Assembly (NCBI GenBank): GCA_963921425.1
Contig: OY992832.1
Span: forward strand, 20,248,835 to 20,312,834
DNA from: Dryas octopetala
Taxonomy: Eukaryota; Streptophyta; Magnoliopsida; Rosales; Rosaceae
Direction: 5' to 3'
DNA length: 64,000 nt
The position numbers and the translations under genes are program-made. Shown piece by piece: positions 1 to 9,434 of the stretch. The notes below the pieces were generated by a model. It saw nothing but the letters and a program-made list of their open reading frames with translations. It searched no databases and had not been told where the DNA came from. Positions within the stretch are counted from its first letter, which is position 1. The number at the start of each line of letters is the position of its first letter.

Positions 1-1
1 A

Positions 2-3000
2 TCCAAGAAGACCAGGACCGAGGAGCCACGCCAACTCCTAGGCAAGGGACCCAAGTTTGTCCAGTACACGGAGTACACTCCCCTCAACGCCGGTCTGGAG
101 ACAATCTACTCCAAGGTCAAGGACCAACTCCCAGTCGCAAGGGAGATCAAGGGACCACCCCCAGACAAAATCAAGGAGGGCGTCTTCTGCAAGTACCATT
201 CCAATCACGGCCACGTCACGGGTGATTGCTACGCCCTCCGCGACGGGATTGAGACTCTTGCCCGGGCGGGTAAGATCAATCAATTCCTGGCCGGTGGGCC
301 TAGGGTACCCAAGGCCGCGCCGAAGAAGCCCACCAACACCATCGAGGTCCAGGATGCTGCCATCGGATCAATCGGCGGGGGACCAACCTTCGTGGGGAGC
401 TCGAACCGATCCCAGAAGGAGTATGTCAGACAGGCGGCTCAAGCTCACGAGTCCTTGTCGATCCAGGCAGGTCAGCCCAGCACTTCCAAAAGACAGCGGA
501 AGGACTGGGCGCCGGTCACCTTTGAGCCGAACGAGGCAAACGAGATCATCTTCCCCCACTATGATCCGGTCGTCATAGTGGCTGAGGTGGCCGGGACAAC
601 CATTGCGCGCTCCTTCGTCGATGGAGGGAGCTCAGTCAACATCCTCTACCACTCTGCGTTCGCGCAGATGGGCATTGGCGAGGATAAGCTGGAGACCGAT
701 ACACCTGCCTTGGTCGGGTTCGGGGGAGAAGTGGTTCAGCCCCTCGGACACATTTACCTTCCCCTTTCGCTCGGGAAGGGACCGATCAAGAAGACCTGCA
801 TGACGTACTTCATTGTCGTCAAACGGCCATCAGCCTACAACATCATTCTGGGCAGACCGGCTCTGGTCGACCTTGACTGCATCGTCCATTACGCCAACCT
901 CCTCATCAAATGTCCGGTGGGCGACGACTGCATCGTCATTCAGGGAGACCAGTGCTCGGCTCGGTCGTGCTACGCAGCTTCGATCAAGCAGAAGGGTCAG
1001 CTGCCGAACTCGCAGGAGCTTGACTCCATCGCCGATTCGGGCAGGTGGCCGAGGGCGGAAACATTTGACTTCACTTCCGAGCCGAACCCAGAATCTCGGC
1101 CCCTTCCCGCCGAGGCCTGGGAGGAAGTGCCGATCTCGGCCGAGACACCGGATCGGCTCGTCCGAGTGGGGACTCAGATCGGCCCCGAACAACGTTCTGC
1201 CATCATTGACTTCCTCCGTGCCAACGCGGAAGTGTTCGCCTGGTCTTACGATGACATGCCAGGCATATCGTCTGACGTGATCACCCACAGGCTGAACACT
1301 GACCCGGGATGCAAACCGGTCCGTCAGAAGAGGAGGTCATACGACCCGGTTCGATACGCCGCCATGGCTGAAGAGGTAACCAAGTTGCAAAACAACGGGT
1401 TCATCCGGGAAGTCAACTACCCCGACTGGCTTGCCAACGTGGTCATGGTGAAAAAGAACAACGGGAAGTGGAGGATGTGCGTGGACTTCACCGACCTGAA
1501 CAGGGCTTGTCCCAAGGATAGTTTTCCCTTGCCCAGGATAGATCAGCTCGTCGATGCAACAGCAGGACATCAGCTCCTCAGCTTTATGGACGCCTACTCT
1601 GGATACAACCAGATCCTGATGCACAAGTCCGACCAGGAAGGCACATCTTTCATAACTGATCGCGGCATGTACTGCTACAAGGTCATGCCCTTCGGCCTCA
1701 AAAACGCCGGAGCCACCTACCAAAGGCTGGTCAACCACATGTTCAGATCTTCCATCGGCAAATCCGTAGAGGTTTACGTGGATGACATGCTGGTCAAAAG
1801 CATCAAGGCGGACGATCACGTCAGGGACCTCTCAGACATGTTCGGAGTCCTGAAGGAGTATCAGATGCGGCTGAACCCAGCCAAATGTGTCTTTGGGGTT
1901 CGGTCAGGCAAGTTCCTTGGCTACCTGGTCAGCCAACGGGGGATCGAAGCCAACCCGGAAAAGATCCAGGCTTTAATCAACATGAAGTCCCCAAGGACAC
2001 GCAAGGAAATCCAGAGTCTGACTGGAAGAGTTGCCGCCCTGAACCGGTTCATCTCGAAGTCCACTGACCGGTGCCTCCCTTTCTTCAAAGCCTTAAAGGG
2101 AGCAGGGAAGAGCATAGAATGGACCCCCCAATGCGAGCAGGCCTTTCAAGATCTGAAAAGGCACATGGGGGAACCTCCCATATTATCCAAACCGGAGGAA
2201 GGTGAAGAACTTTTCCTCTACCTTTCTGTTTCAGACTCAGCTCTCAGCTCGGTTTTGGTGAGAGAGGTCGGCGGTGTACAACACCCCGTCTTCTACACGA
2301 GCCGAGCCCTCGCCGATGCAGAGACCAGGTATCCAAAATTCGAGAAGATGGCTCTCGCCCTGGTCAGCTCGGCTCGGAAGCTGAGACCCTACTTCCAGGC
2401 TCATTCAATCGTTGTCTTGACGGATCAGCCGCTCAGACAAATCTTAGCAAAACCCGAGACTTCGGGTCGGCTCATCAAATGGTCAATCGAGCTCGGCGAG
2501 TTTGACATCATCTACCGTCCCAGGACGGCCATCAAAGGTCAAGCCATGTCCGACTTCATCTGTGAGTCGACCACCTCGACGGAGGATCCGCCGCGCACCG
2601 ACGCTATGCCATCGGCGTCCGATCCAAACACAATCGGCGAACACGGCCAGGTAGATCTCCTCACCTGGACCCTCTATGTGGACGGATCTTCCAACGCCAT
2701 GGGAAGCGGAGCCGGGCTTGTTCTGATCTCCCCGGAACAAGTTGTGATGGAGTATGCTCTTCGCTTCAGATTTCAAGCGTCAAACAACGAAGCAGAGTAT
2801 GAGGCACTCATCGCCGGGCTCAGATTGGCAAAGGAGCTCGGCGCGACCAAACTAAACATCTTCAGCGACTCCCAGCTAATCGTCAATCAGATTTTGGGAG
2901 AGTATGAGACTCGGGAGCCCAGCATGACTGCCTATCTCGAGAAGACCCTTTTGCTGCTCGGAGACTTCCGCGAATACAAAATATCACAAATCCCGAGGGC

Positions 3001-4372
3001 AGAAAACTGCAGGGCCGACGCCTTGGCACGCCTGGCTTCGGCCACAGACACCGGATCCGCCAGGCATGTTCCAGTCGAAATTCTGGACAGACCTAGCACC
3101 GCCGAAACCGAGGCCGCAGTTATGCAAACCGAGGCCGAGCCGAACTGGATGACTTCAATCATCACCTACTTGGTCTCCGGGGTTCTCCCCCCGGAGAGGG
3201 ACAAAGCACGTCTCATCAAAACCAGGTCGGCTCGGTTCAGCATGATCAACGGTCAGCTTTACAAAAGGAGTTTCTCCCTGCCTTACTTGCGGTGCGTCAC
3301 CCCCCAAGAAGGTCAGGACGTGCTGAGAGAAATCCACGAGGGGATATGCGGAAACCACTCTGGAGGAAGAGCCCTCGCCTACAAGACGATCAGACAGGGT
3401 TACTTCTGGCCGACGCTGAACAAGGACGCAGACCATCTGTCTCGCGCTTGCATCAAATGCCAGCAATTTGCCGCGGTTCCCCATCAACCTCCCCAATTGC
3501 TGACCTCCATATCCTGTCCCTGGCCGTTCGCGCAGTGGGGACTCGATCTGATCGGCCCAATGCCGAAGGCGAAGGGGCAAGTCACCATGGCGGTGGTAGC
3601 GGTCGACTACTTCACCAAATGGGCCGAGGCCGAGCCCCTAGCCACAACTACGGCCGAACGGATGGAGACCTTCGTCTGGAAGAACATCATTTGCCGGTTC
3701 GGCATGCCGCACACCATCATTGCGGACAATGGCAAGCAGTTCGACTGCAAGAAGTTCAGGAGTTTTTGTTCACGTCTGAACATCAACTTGCGCTTCACCG
3801 CGCCTTACCATCCGCAGTCGAACGGACAGGTCGAAGCCATCAACAAAATCATCAAGAAAACCCTCAAGACTAAGCTTGATAATGCTAAGGGGAATTGGCC
3901 TGAACTCTTGCCAGAGGTGCTTTGGTCTTATCGAACTTCCTATCGCAACTCGACGAAGGAAACACCCTATGCATTGGCGTTCGGAACTGACGCCGTCGTC
4001 CCGGTCGAAATGGGGACTCCTTCATTCCGAACCGGCACGTACAATCCCGAGACCAATGATGCCGGACTTCGGCTCGGCCTGGACATAATCGAGGAGAGGC
4101 GAACCGACGCCAATCTCTGCCGAGCCGCTTATCAACAGAGGGTGGCCAAATACTACAATCAAAGGGTCAGACCCAGAAGCTTCGGATTGGGCAGCCTCGT
4201 CATGAAAAAGAATCCCCTTGCCGTCAAGGAGAGCTCATTTGATCCGAACTGGACCGGACCATATAGAATCACGGGCATAGTCAAGCCCGGCACTTACAAC
4301 TTGGCCACTCTGGCTGGGAAGCCTCTCAAGCATAGCTGGAACGCTGAACACTTGAAGACTTATTACCAGTAA
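2..4372 (+). CDS. Gag-Pol polyprotein of Tat retrotransposon (5' partial)
   Basis: One frame is open from base 2 to the stop at 4370-4372, about 1456 residues with the start missing. Visible in order: a nucleocapsid-like Cys/His knuckle (CKYHSNHGHVTGDC, near 190-230); an aspartic protease with FVDGGSS near 614; a reverse transcriptase with YVDDM at 1776; RNase H (LTDQPLRQIL near 2417); a second RNase H with acidic residues in YVDGSS (about 2675), NNEAEYEAL, FSDSQL and CRADALA; and integrase with an HHCC finger (3330-3460) and D, D, E in GLDLIG, IADNGKQ and GQVEAI. Gag and pol are fused with no stop or frameshift between them. All core catalytic motifs are present, so the protein could be functional if the missing gag is intact. 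It makes cDNA from element RNA and integrates it into the host genome. Shorter frames in other phases are shadows. Confidence 0.95.
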   Translation, partial: SKKTRTEEPRQLLGKGPKFVQYTEYTPLNAGLETIYSKVKDQLPVAREIKGPPPDKIKEGVFCKYHSNHGHVTGDCYALRDGIETLARAGKINQFLAGGPRVPKAAPKKPTNTIEVQDAAIGSIGGGPTFVGSSNRSQKEYVRQAAQAHESLSIQAGQPSTSKRQRKDWAPVTFEPNEANEIIFPHYDPVVIVAEVAGTTIARSFVDGGSSVNILYHSAFAQMGIGEDKLETDTPALVGFGGEVVQPLGHIYLPLSLGKGPIKKTCMTYFIVVKRPSAYNIILGRPALVDLDCIVHYANLLIKCPVGDDCIVIQGDQCSARSCYAASIKQKGQLPNSQELDSIADSGRWPRAETFDFTSEPNPESRPLPAEAWEEVPISAETPDRLVRVGTQIGPEQRSAIIDFLRANAEVFAWSYDDMPGISSDVITHRLNTDPGCKPVRQKRRSYDPVRYAAMAEEVTKLQNNGFIREVNYPDWLANVVMVKKNNGKWRMCVDFTDLNRACPKDSFPLPRIDQLVDATAGHQLLSFMDAYSGYNQILMHKSDQEGTSFITDRGMYCYKVMPFGLKNAGATYQRLVNHMFRSSIGKSVEVYVDDMLVKSIKADDHVRDLSDMFGVLKEYQMRLNPAKCVFGVRSGKFLGYLVSQRGIEANPEKIQALINMKSPRTRKEIQSLTGRVAALNRFISKSTDRCLPFFKALKGAGKSIEWTPQCEQAFQDLKRHMGEPPILSKPEEGEELFLYLSVSDSALSSVLVREVGGVQHPVFYTSRALADAETRYPKFEKMALALVSSARKLRPYFQAHSIVVLTDQPLRQILAKPETSGRLIKWSIELGEFDIIYRPRTAIKGQAMSDFICESTTSTEDPPRTDAMPSASDPNTIGEHGQVDLLTWTLYVDGSSNAMGSGAGLVLISPEQVVMEYALRFRFQASNNEAEYEALIAGLRLAKELGATKLNIFSDSQLIVNQILGEYETREPSMTAYLEKTLLLLGDFREYKISQIPRAENCRADALARLASATDTGSARHVPVEILDRPSTAETEAAVMQTEAEPNWMTSIITYLVSGVLPPERDKARLIKTRSARFSMINGQLYKRSFSLPYLRCVTPQEGQDVLREIHEGICGNHSGGRALAYKTIRQGYFWPTLNKDADHLSRACIKCQQFAAVPHQPPQLLTSISCPWPFAQWGLDLIGPMPKAKGQVTMAVVAVDYFTKWAEAEPLATTTAERMETFVWKNIICRFGMPHTIIADNGKQFDCKKFRSFCSRLNINLRFTAPYHPQSNGQVEAINKIIKKTLKTKLDNAKGNWPELLPEVLWSYRTSYRNSTKETPYALAFGTDAVVPVEMGTPSFRTGTYNPETNDAGLRLGLDIIEERRTDANLCRAAYQQRVAKYYNQRVRPRSFGLGSLVMKKNPLAVKESSFDPNWTGPYRITGIVKPGTYNLATLAGKPLKHSWNAEHLKTYYQ

Positions 4373-4379
4373 AAATATA

Positions 4380-4407
4380 GTTAGGATCGGGGACTGTCCG
4401 ACCTAAC
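4380..4407 (+). other. Stem-loop just after the pol stop
   Basis: The arms GTTAGG-A-TCGG and CCGA-CCTAAC pair over ten bases with one bulged A and a seven-base loop, starting eight bases after the pol stop codon. It could be an RNA structure at the 3' end of the gag-pol reading frame. Its function is unknown. Confidence 0.55.
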
Positions 4408-4549
4408 ACCCATTCCAATCAATGAAAAGATGAGCACATTTCTACTCATTTTTCTTCTTATTTTTTCGAAGTAAACACTGGGGACTCTACTCCTATACAC
4501 TTCTAACAAAGAGGAAAGATCTAAGTGTTTCCTTCGAAAAAATTCTAAA

Positions 4550-4833
4550 CCCATGTGCCGAGCCGAAGCGCCATTTCCGGCCCGTTGCTCGGCATATTAC
4601 AGACTCATCAGGTCTATAAACTCATGTGTCGAGCGGGCGCGCCATTTCCGGCCCGATGCTCGGCATATTACAGACTCATCAGGTCTATAAACTCATGTGT
4701 CGAGCGGGCGCGCCATTTCCGGCCCGATGCTCGGCATATTACAGACTCATCAGGTCTATAAACTCCCGTGCCGAACTAGCGCGCCACTTTCGGCCCAATG
4801 CTCGGCATGGTACAGACTTATCAGGTCTATAAA
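4550..4833 (+). repeat. Four 71-bp tandem repeats in the retroelement 3' untranslated region
   Basis: Units start at 4550, 4621, 4692 and 4763 with an exact 71-bp period. Units 2 and 3 are nearly identical, and units 1 and 4 are diverged. Each holds GTGYCGAGC, a GCTCGGCAT motif and CAGACT(C/T)ATCAGGTCTATAAA. Tat elements are known for hypervariable 3' regions that breed short tandem arrays and can seed satellites. Small frames here at 4555-4832 are products of the repeat, not genes. Confidence 0.92.
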
Positions 4834-5364
4834 AATCCCTGTCTGAGCCGAAGCGACTTCCTACAGTCCTAACGTTCAACAGGATATTTCTAAAAGAAAA
4901 ATATACACTCCAACCAAAACTTTCATCGTGCATGCCAAGCCGATCTGAAAGTAGGTTTGAATATTTTTCTCAAAAACCTGCATTCCTAAATATCTCAATG
5001 GGTATGCCGAGCCCATCCGAGATGACTAGGGTTTTTTAAATTTTTACTTATCCTGGTTATGCTTATCAAGCTGATCCGAAGACAAGTTCTAATTTATCAT
5101 CACCATTCATTTTCATTTTAATCGGCATGCCGAGCCGATCTCATTATGTTTTCACTTTTATCATTTTCTTTTCCATGTGTTATTAGTTTTTGTCGTTAGC
5201 TTAATTTCCGAGCCGAACTGACAGCAACTTGTATCATATAAAGAAAATTCTGATAAAATTAAACAACATAAAACCAAATACAAATTGTTCCAAAAACAAT
5301 TAAACCCGAGCCACACTTCGGCTCGGGAACAAAAACAAAAACAAGACAACATAAAATCATGCTA
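4834..5364 (+). other. Retroelement spacer between the repeats and the antisense gene
   Basis: This stretch has no credible gene. Degenerate copies of a short motif resembling ATGCCGAGCCGATC recur at irregular intervals (near 4932, 5006, 5067, 5126 and 5207). They look like a decayed array related to the upstream 71-bp units. The stretch also contains the probable 3' UTR of the antisense gene that ends at 5365. Confidence 0.5.
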
Positions 5365-7733
5365 TCATGCAGATCGCTCGGCAGGGCCCTCCTGGATCGG
5401 CTCGGTAGACTCCTCGGGCGTCTCCTCGCCGAGCTGCACCACCTCAACCCCGCCGATCTGCATCTCAGCATTGGGATCGGATTCGGGGACCGGGGGAATC
5501 GGGGTCGGCTCATATGCAGGCAGTGGAGGATCTTCCGGAGTCGGCTCGACTTCGGCGCGGACTTGGCGATCGAGAGGAGGAAGCTCATCCTGTTGACTTC
5601 CCTGGGTGTCTTCGTCGTCCTCGGACTCGCCAAGGAATGATACATCCCAGTCCGGCCTCTTCGATTTGATCGCCTCCAAAAGCTCCTGATACCCATCAAA
5701 ATGGGCATCAGCCAGTGCCTGGGCGCTCGGCACTTCAGATCGACGTCGGAGTTCGACATTCTCGATCCTCCGTTCAGCGGCCTCGATGTCTCGCTGGAGA
5801 TCGCCGACATAATGCCTCAAGTCCGCCACATTTTGCTCCGAGGAGGCAAGCTCCTTGCCGAGCCGACCGACCTCCTCCTCCTTCCTGGCCAGCCTGGATT
5901 GCAGACCCTCCGACCGTTCGCGCTCGGCATTAACCGTCCGCTCGGCCTCGGCCAACTTCTCTTTCAGCTCTACGACCCGTGCCCGAAACCTCTCCAGTCT
6001 CGCCTCGGCATCGACGGCGGCCTTGGCAGCTTCGAACTGCCTCATGGCGAGCTGCAAAAAACAACAACAAAAAACAAATTCATTACTCATCCGAGCCGAG
6101 CGAATAGACAAAATCCGAAGTAAAGGAGACTTACCAACATGGCCTGGCGGGATGCGATCAGAGCCTGGTGGCTGAAGCCCGGCTCGCCATGATCGGCCCA
6201 CAGCCCCTCCTGCACCCTCGCGGTCATCACGCGCTTGAGGCCCGTGACGAACGGCTCGAGGCCGGGGACTACCTCCACCGCCTTCAGGGGCGCCGAACCG
6301 GACGCCCCGGCACCAGAACCGCCGGGTTCGGCCCGAGCCCTCTTCTCCACCGGGGCCTCGGCCTGGGGAGCCTTCCTCTTCTCTGCCTGCCGAACCGGTC
6401 TCGGCGCAGGAGATCTAGGCTGAGCTGCCGCCGGGGCAGGAGCCTGGACCGGCTCGGCAGGGGTCCGCCCCGCTGCCTTCTTCTGGACGCTCCGAGCCGC
6501 TTTCTTCCTAAGGCGAACCTCCAGTTCGGTGGGCGCCATTCCCCTCTCGGCTCTAGGATTCCACCTGGGCACAAACCAGGAGATCCCGCTCTGTCGGATC
6601 TGAGTCTCCCCGAGCAGGAACTTGGTTGACAAGTACTCTCCTGGTGAGTCCCTGATTGCGGCGATCTGGTCCTTGAGCTCGCCTCGGAGCTTGTACTTGC
6701 CCCAGCTGACTGCGAAGGCGAAACCAAAAAGAGTTAGACAAAAATATAATACAATTATCACAAGACATATGCAAATTGTCCTCGGACCGGCCCCAAATTC
6801 CCAATGCCCACCTGGAATTCTAAAAGCTCTGGGCACCCGAGCCGAGGTGATTCTGTTCGGATCGGCGAACTCCCAATCCCCAGAGACAAAGAAATATCTT
6901 TTCTTCCATGTCTTCTGGGAGGAGGGATTCCCACCGAAGAGTGGCCCCGAGTACGCCTGGAGGTTGTAGAATCCGAGCTCGCTCTGCTTCGACCTCAGTG
7001 CGTAATTGCAGAACAGGATATCCTTGTGTGGCACACACTTGTGCACTTTGTGCCACAAGATGTGCATGGACAGGATGATCCTGTACACGTTCGGGTTCAG
7101 CTGGTGTGGCGCCGCACCGATCGTCGCGAGCCAGTCCTGCAGGAAGGTGTGCAGGGGAAGCCGAACCCCATTCTCAAACATCTCCGGGTACATGGTCACC
7201 CATCCTATCGGGGGTCGGCTCGGCTTCTCCCCCTCGGTCGGCAACCTCATCAGCACGGAGTCGGGGACTGAGTATCTACTCCTCAAATCCCTGAGATGGT
7301 ACTCGGTCATCTCATTGGGGATCTGATCGGCCTTCCACGGCAGTTCCTCGTAGAAGTCCGGGTCGATCGGACTCCCCGTCACCCCCTGAGCCGAGGTCGA
7401 CGCCTCGTGCCCCCTATCCCTTTCATCCGAGCCCGAGGTGAGTCTGCTCGGAATGGTGGCGATCGGCTCGACGTCGAGAGGTTCTTCGTCACCTCCTTCG
7501 ACCGTCCCTTGTTCCCAGTCGGAACTCAGTATCTCGGGGTTTTCCTGATCCCCTCGGGCTCGGCGCTCTCCGCCCGGATTGCGGTTCAATGCCGAGCCGG
7601 CCTCGTCCAACTCTTCGGACAAGCCATCCCAACTCGCCTCACCCGCAGATGGGCTTCGGCTCACCTCGGCCCCACTGTCTCCCTCGAAGGCTTCCCCCGA
7701 TCCGAGCCGACCACTCGAATCAGTCTCTGACAT
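5365..7733 (-). CDS. Antisense ORF (aORF) protein of Tat retrotransposon, spliced
   Basis: The model is complement(5365..6051, 6135..6709, 6812..7733), about 727 residues. Both introns have GT..AG ends. The 102-bp first intron stays open in frame, and reading through it gives a hydrophobic stretch foreign to the rest of the protein, so splicing is likely. The N-terminus is acidic and low-complexity. Residues about 130-300 hold a block like the 'putative gypsy type transposon' family (PF04195): PTEGEKPSRPPIGWVTMYPE, then GVRLPLHTFLQDWLATIG and QLNPNVYRIILSMHILW. A Pro/Ala/Arg-rich basic linker follows. The last exon starts with about 140 residues of strong coiled coil (RLERFRARVVELKEKLAEAE) and ends in an acidic Pro-rich tail. 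Antisense genes between pol and the 3' LTR are known in Tat elements, but their function is unknown. Binding or self-association through the coiled coil is inference. Confidence 0.82.
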
Positions 7734-8068
7734 TACTAACAGTTTTTCTACTTTCTCTCTCTCACTTTATGGATCAAAAAGTTCTTTTTCTCAAGAACAC
7801 CAAGAACACACCCAGAAAAACCCGAAAAACACAAAAACTCAAGAATGGACAGAATCACTTACTGGTTTTTGTCCGGCCAATCCCTCCACCCCTCACACAC
7901 TCGGAATGGCTTCGTCTATGATTACGCTTGCCCGAAACCGTGACCGAACTGCTGCACTAACGACGGAGGTAGGAGGAAATTCACGGCGGAGGAGGGAAGA
8001 GTTTGCAGAGAGAGAGTGGGAGTTTCTGAAAAAGTTGGAAAGTGAGAGGGAAGAGAGAGAAAGGCATG

Positions 8069-8075
8069 ATTTATA
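8069..8075 (-). promoter_or_regulatory. Candidate TATA box for the antisense gene
   Basis: The minus strand reads GGGGGTATAAATCATGCC here, about 340 bases upstream of the antisense start codon at 7733. It is a good TATA match in GC-richer surroundings. It suggests that the gene has its own promoter, separate from the LTR. There is no direct evidence for a transcription start. Confidence 0.4.
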
Positions 8076-8360
8076 CCCCCATGCAAACCGATCTCAGCCC
8101 TTCATTTCTGGCGCTTCATATGCCAGATCTTGACACCTGTCAAGCATTCAAAAAATACCCATAACGAGGTGACCCTTACGTTCCCCCATGCAGAAATCAA
8201 ACGTCTCTTCACCTGTCCCTGAGATATTTTGACTAATCACAAGTCGTCTTGTGTTCGGATCTTCGGGAACATGGGCTTGTAGGGTTCGGCTCGGACCAAG
8301 CGAACACGCCATCTTTGGGATTACACTTCAACTTCCAATCCACCACTGCCCGCTCGGATC

Positions 8361-8377
8361 GGAAGCTGGGGGACTCC
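8361..8377 (+). other. Polypurine tract (plus-strand primer site)
   Basis: GGAAGCTGGGGGACTCC lies directly before the TG that opens the LTR. A G-rich purine run at this place primes plus-strand DNA synthesis in LTR retrotransposons. AGCYGGGGGACT is a common form in Tat-like plant elements. Confidence 0.6.
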
Positions 8378-9326
8378 TGTTTGTGGGAAAATCCACATCA
8401 ATCCGAACAGCCAATCACAGCTCGACACGTGGCTGGTCAACATCCACCTCGGAGTTTGACTCTCAGTGGTCAAAACTTTGACCCCCACGTCATCACCACT
8501 CGGCATCGCCTCTGCCAGCTCAGACCGGATCTCCACGCCGGCCCTCCATGTTCGGTCCGAGCCGAACCGATGATCTTCCATGGGATCGAGTGTCCATCTT
8601 CCCACGATCATCCCGGTCCGGCTCGGCTCGGCATAGGAGATGGCCTCTTTTCGGGTTCTGGCGTCGACCAGTTAGAGCTCGGAAAGACCCCCAGTCTATG
8701 GGACCGGCTCGGCCTGGAATCCCATGCCCGATCCGACCACACATGGACTTCGTGTCTTCACATGAAAACATGTGTTCGTATCGGCTCGGCTCGGCTCTCC
8801 GCCGCCATTCCCAGGAAGATCACGATGGGACGAACCGCCACACTTGAATGCACCTGACACAATCTTCTGACAGACAGAATATCAGGCTTGCATTCATGAC
8901 TGCTGGACAGTTTGCCTGCACCTTCCAACCTTGCATTCAATGCAGCATTCAATGCTGAGGAAGCAAGCAGCTGAGCATGCAACTAGGTCTGACCAGGTGC
9001 GTGGGTCTCTGGCAACCATTCATTCACATGCAGGTAACTTATTCATTAAGTTTTCCTTTGCCTATATAAGGCACCACATATGCACAAAATGAAGCATCTA
9101 GCAATCTATCAATACACACGCTAAACACTTTGCATTTCCATCCAAAAAAGAGCCTACCCAACTTGCTGAGAATAACCCAGAACATTTGCCTTGTTCTTCC
9201 CATTCTCCCAAGTTCTTCCTTTGTTCTTCCTCATCCACCATCAAACACCACCACTGATTTCATCATCGGAGTGTGTTTGGCTGGTACCACACCGGTCCAT
9301 CTCCTTTGATCTTGTTTTTGTCTACA
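8378..9326 (+). repeat. 3' LTR of the Tat element (about 949 bp)
   Basis: It begins TGTTTGTGGG after the polypurine tract and is proposed to end TCTACA, giving TGT..ACA termini. Inside are a TATA box near 9063 and, about 40 bases before the end, GGTACCACACCGGTCC. The antisense solo LTR at 57501-58406 has a related GGCACCACACCGAT block at the same distance from its end and is of similar length, which supports these borders. A short internal duplication of GCATTCAATGC occurs at 8932-8956. The 3' border is less sure than the 5' border because the partner LTR is not in the window. Confidence 0.65.
9061..9070 (+). promoter_or_regulatory. LTR TATA box
   Basis: CCTATATAAGG lies about 685 bases into the LTR and 260 bases before its end. 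This fits a U3 promoter with the R and U5 regions downstream. Confidence 0.6.
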
Positions 9327-9434
9327 GGAAGATCTCAACCAGCATCCACTTCATCATCCAGCGAAGCACTTGATCAGCCAGATCAGCATATCTAAGTTGT
9401 TGCATCTACCTTACGAGAATTTGCATCAACACTT

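Larger units (their letters stand above)
7734..8377. other. Retroelement region between antisense gene and 3' LTR
   Basis: There is no sense-strand gene here. The stretch probably carries the leader and promoter of the antisense gene, with purine-rich runs at 7976-8062 and a candidate minus-strand TATA box. It ends in the polypurine tract. GGTTCGGCTCGG-type motifs recur, as in the rest of the element. Confidence 0.5.
1..9326 (+). mobile_element. Ty3/gypsy LTR retrotransposon, Tat lineage (5' end outside window)
   Basis: The order zinc finger, protease, reverse transcriptase, RNase H, second RNase H, integrase is that of Ty3/gypsy. The second (archaeal-type) RNase H before integrase is the hallmark of the plant Tat clade (Ogre, Retand, Grande, Cinful relatives). 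Downstream of pol come a hairpin, 71-bp tandem repeats, an antisense spliced gene, a polypurine tract and an LTR, the usual Tat 3' layout. The element is visibly richer in G+C than the AT-rich DNA after 9326. The uninterrupted polyprotein suggests a fairly recent insertion. The 5' LTR, primer binding site and most of gag lie before the window, so insertion age and the target duplication cannot be read. Confidence 0.93.

Noticed and set aside
57-1288. Several overlapping frames of 60-170 codons on both strands inside the gag-pol region
   Set aside because: They overlap a well-supported polyprotein, are low-complexity and carry no domain. High G+C makes long shadow frames likely.
4555-4933. Short frames across the 71-bp repeats
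   Set aside because: They arise because the 71-bp period keeps cycling frames without stops. No start context or homology supports them.
5259-7730. Plus-strand frames opposite the antisense gene
   Set aside because: They are mirror shadows of its coding exons. The minus strand shows splice sites, domain blocks and a coiled coil.
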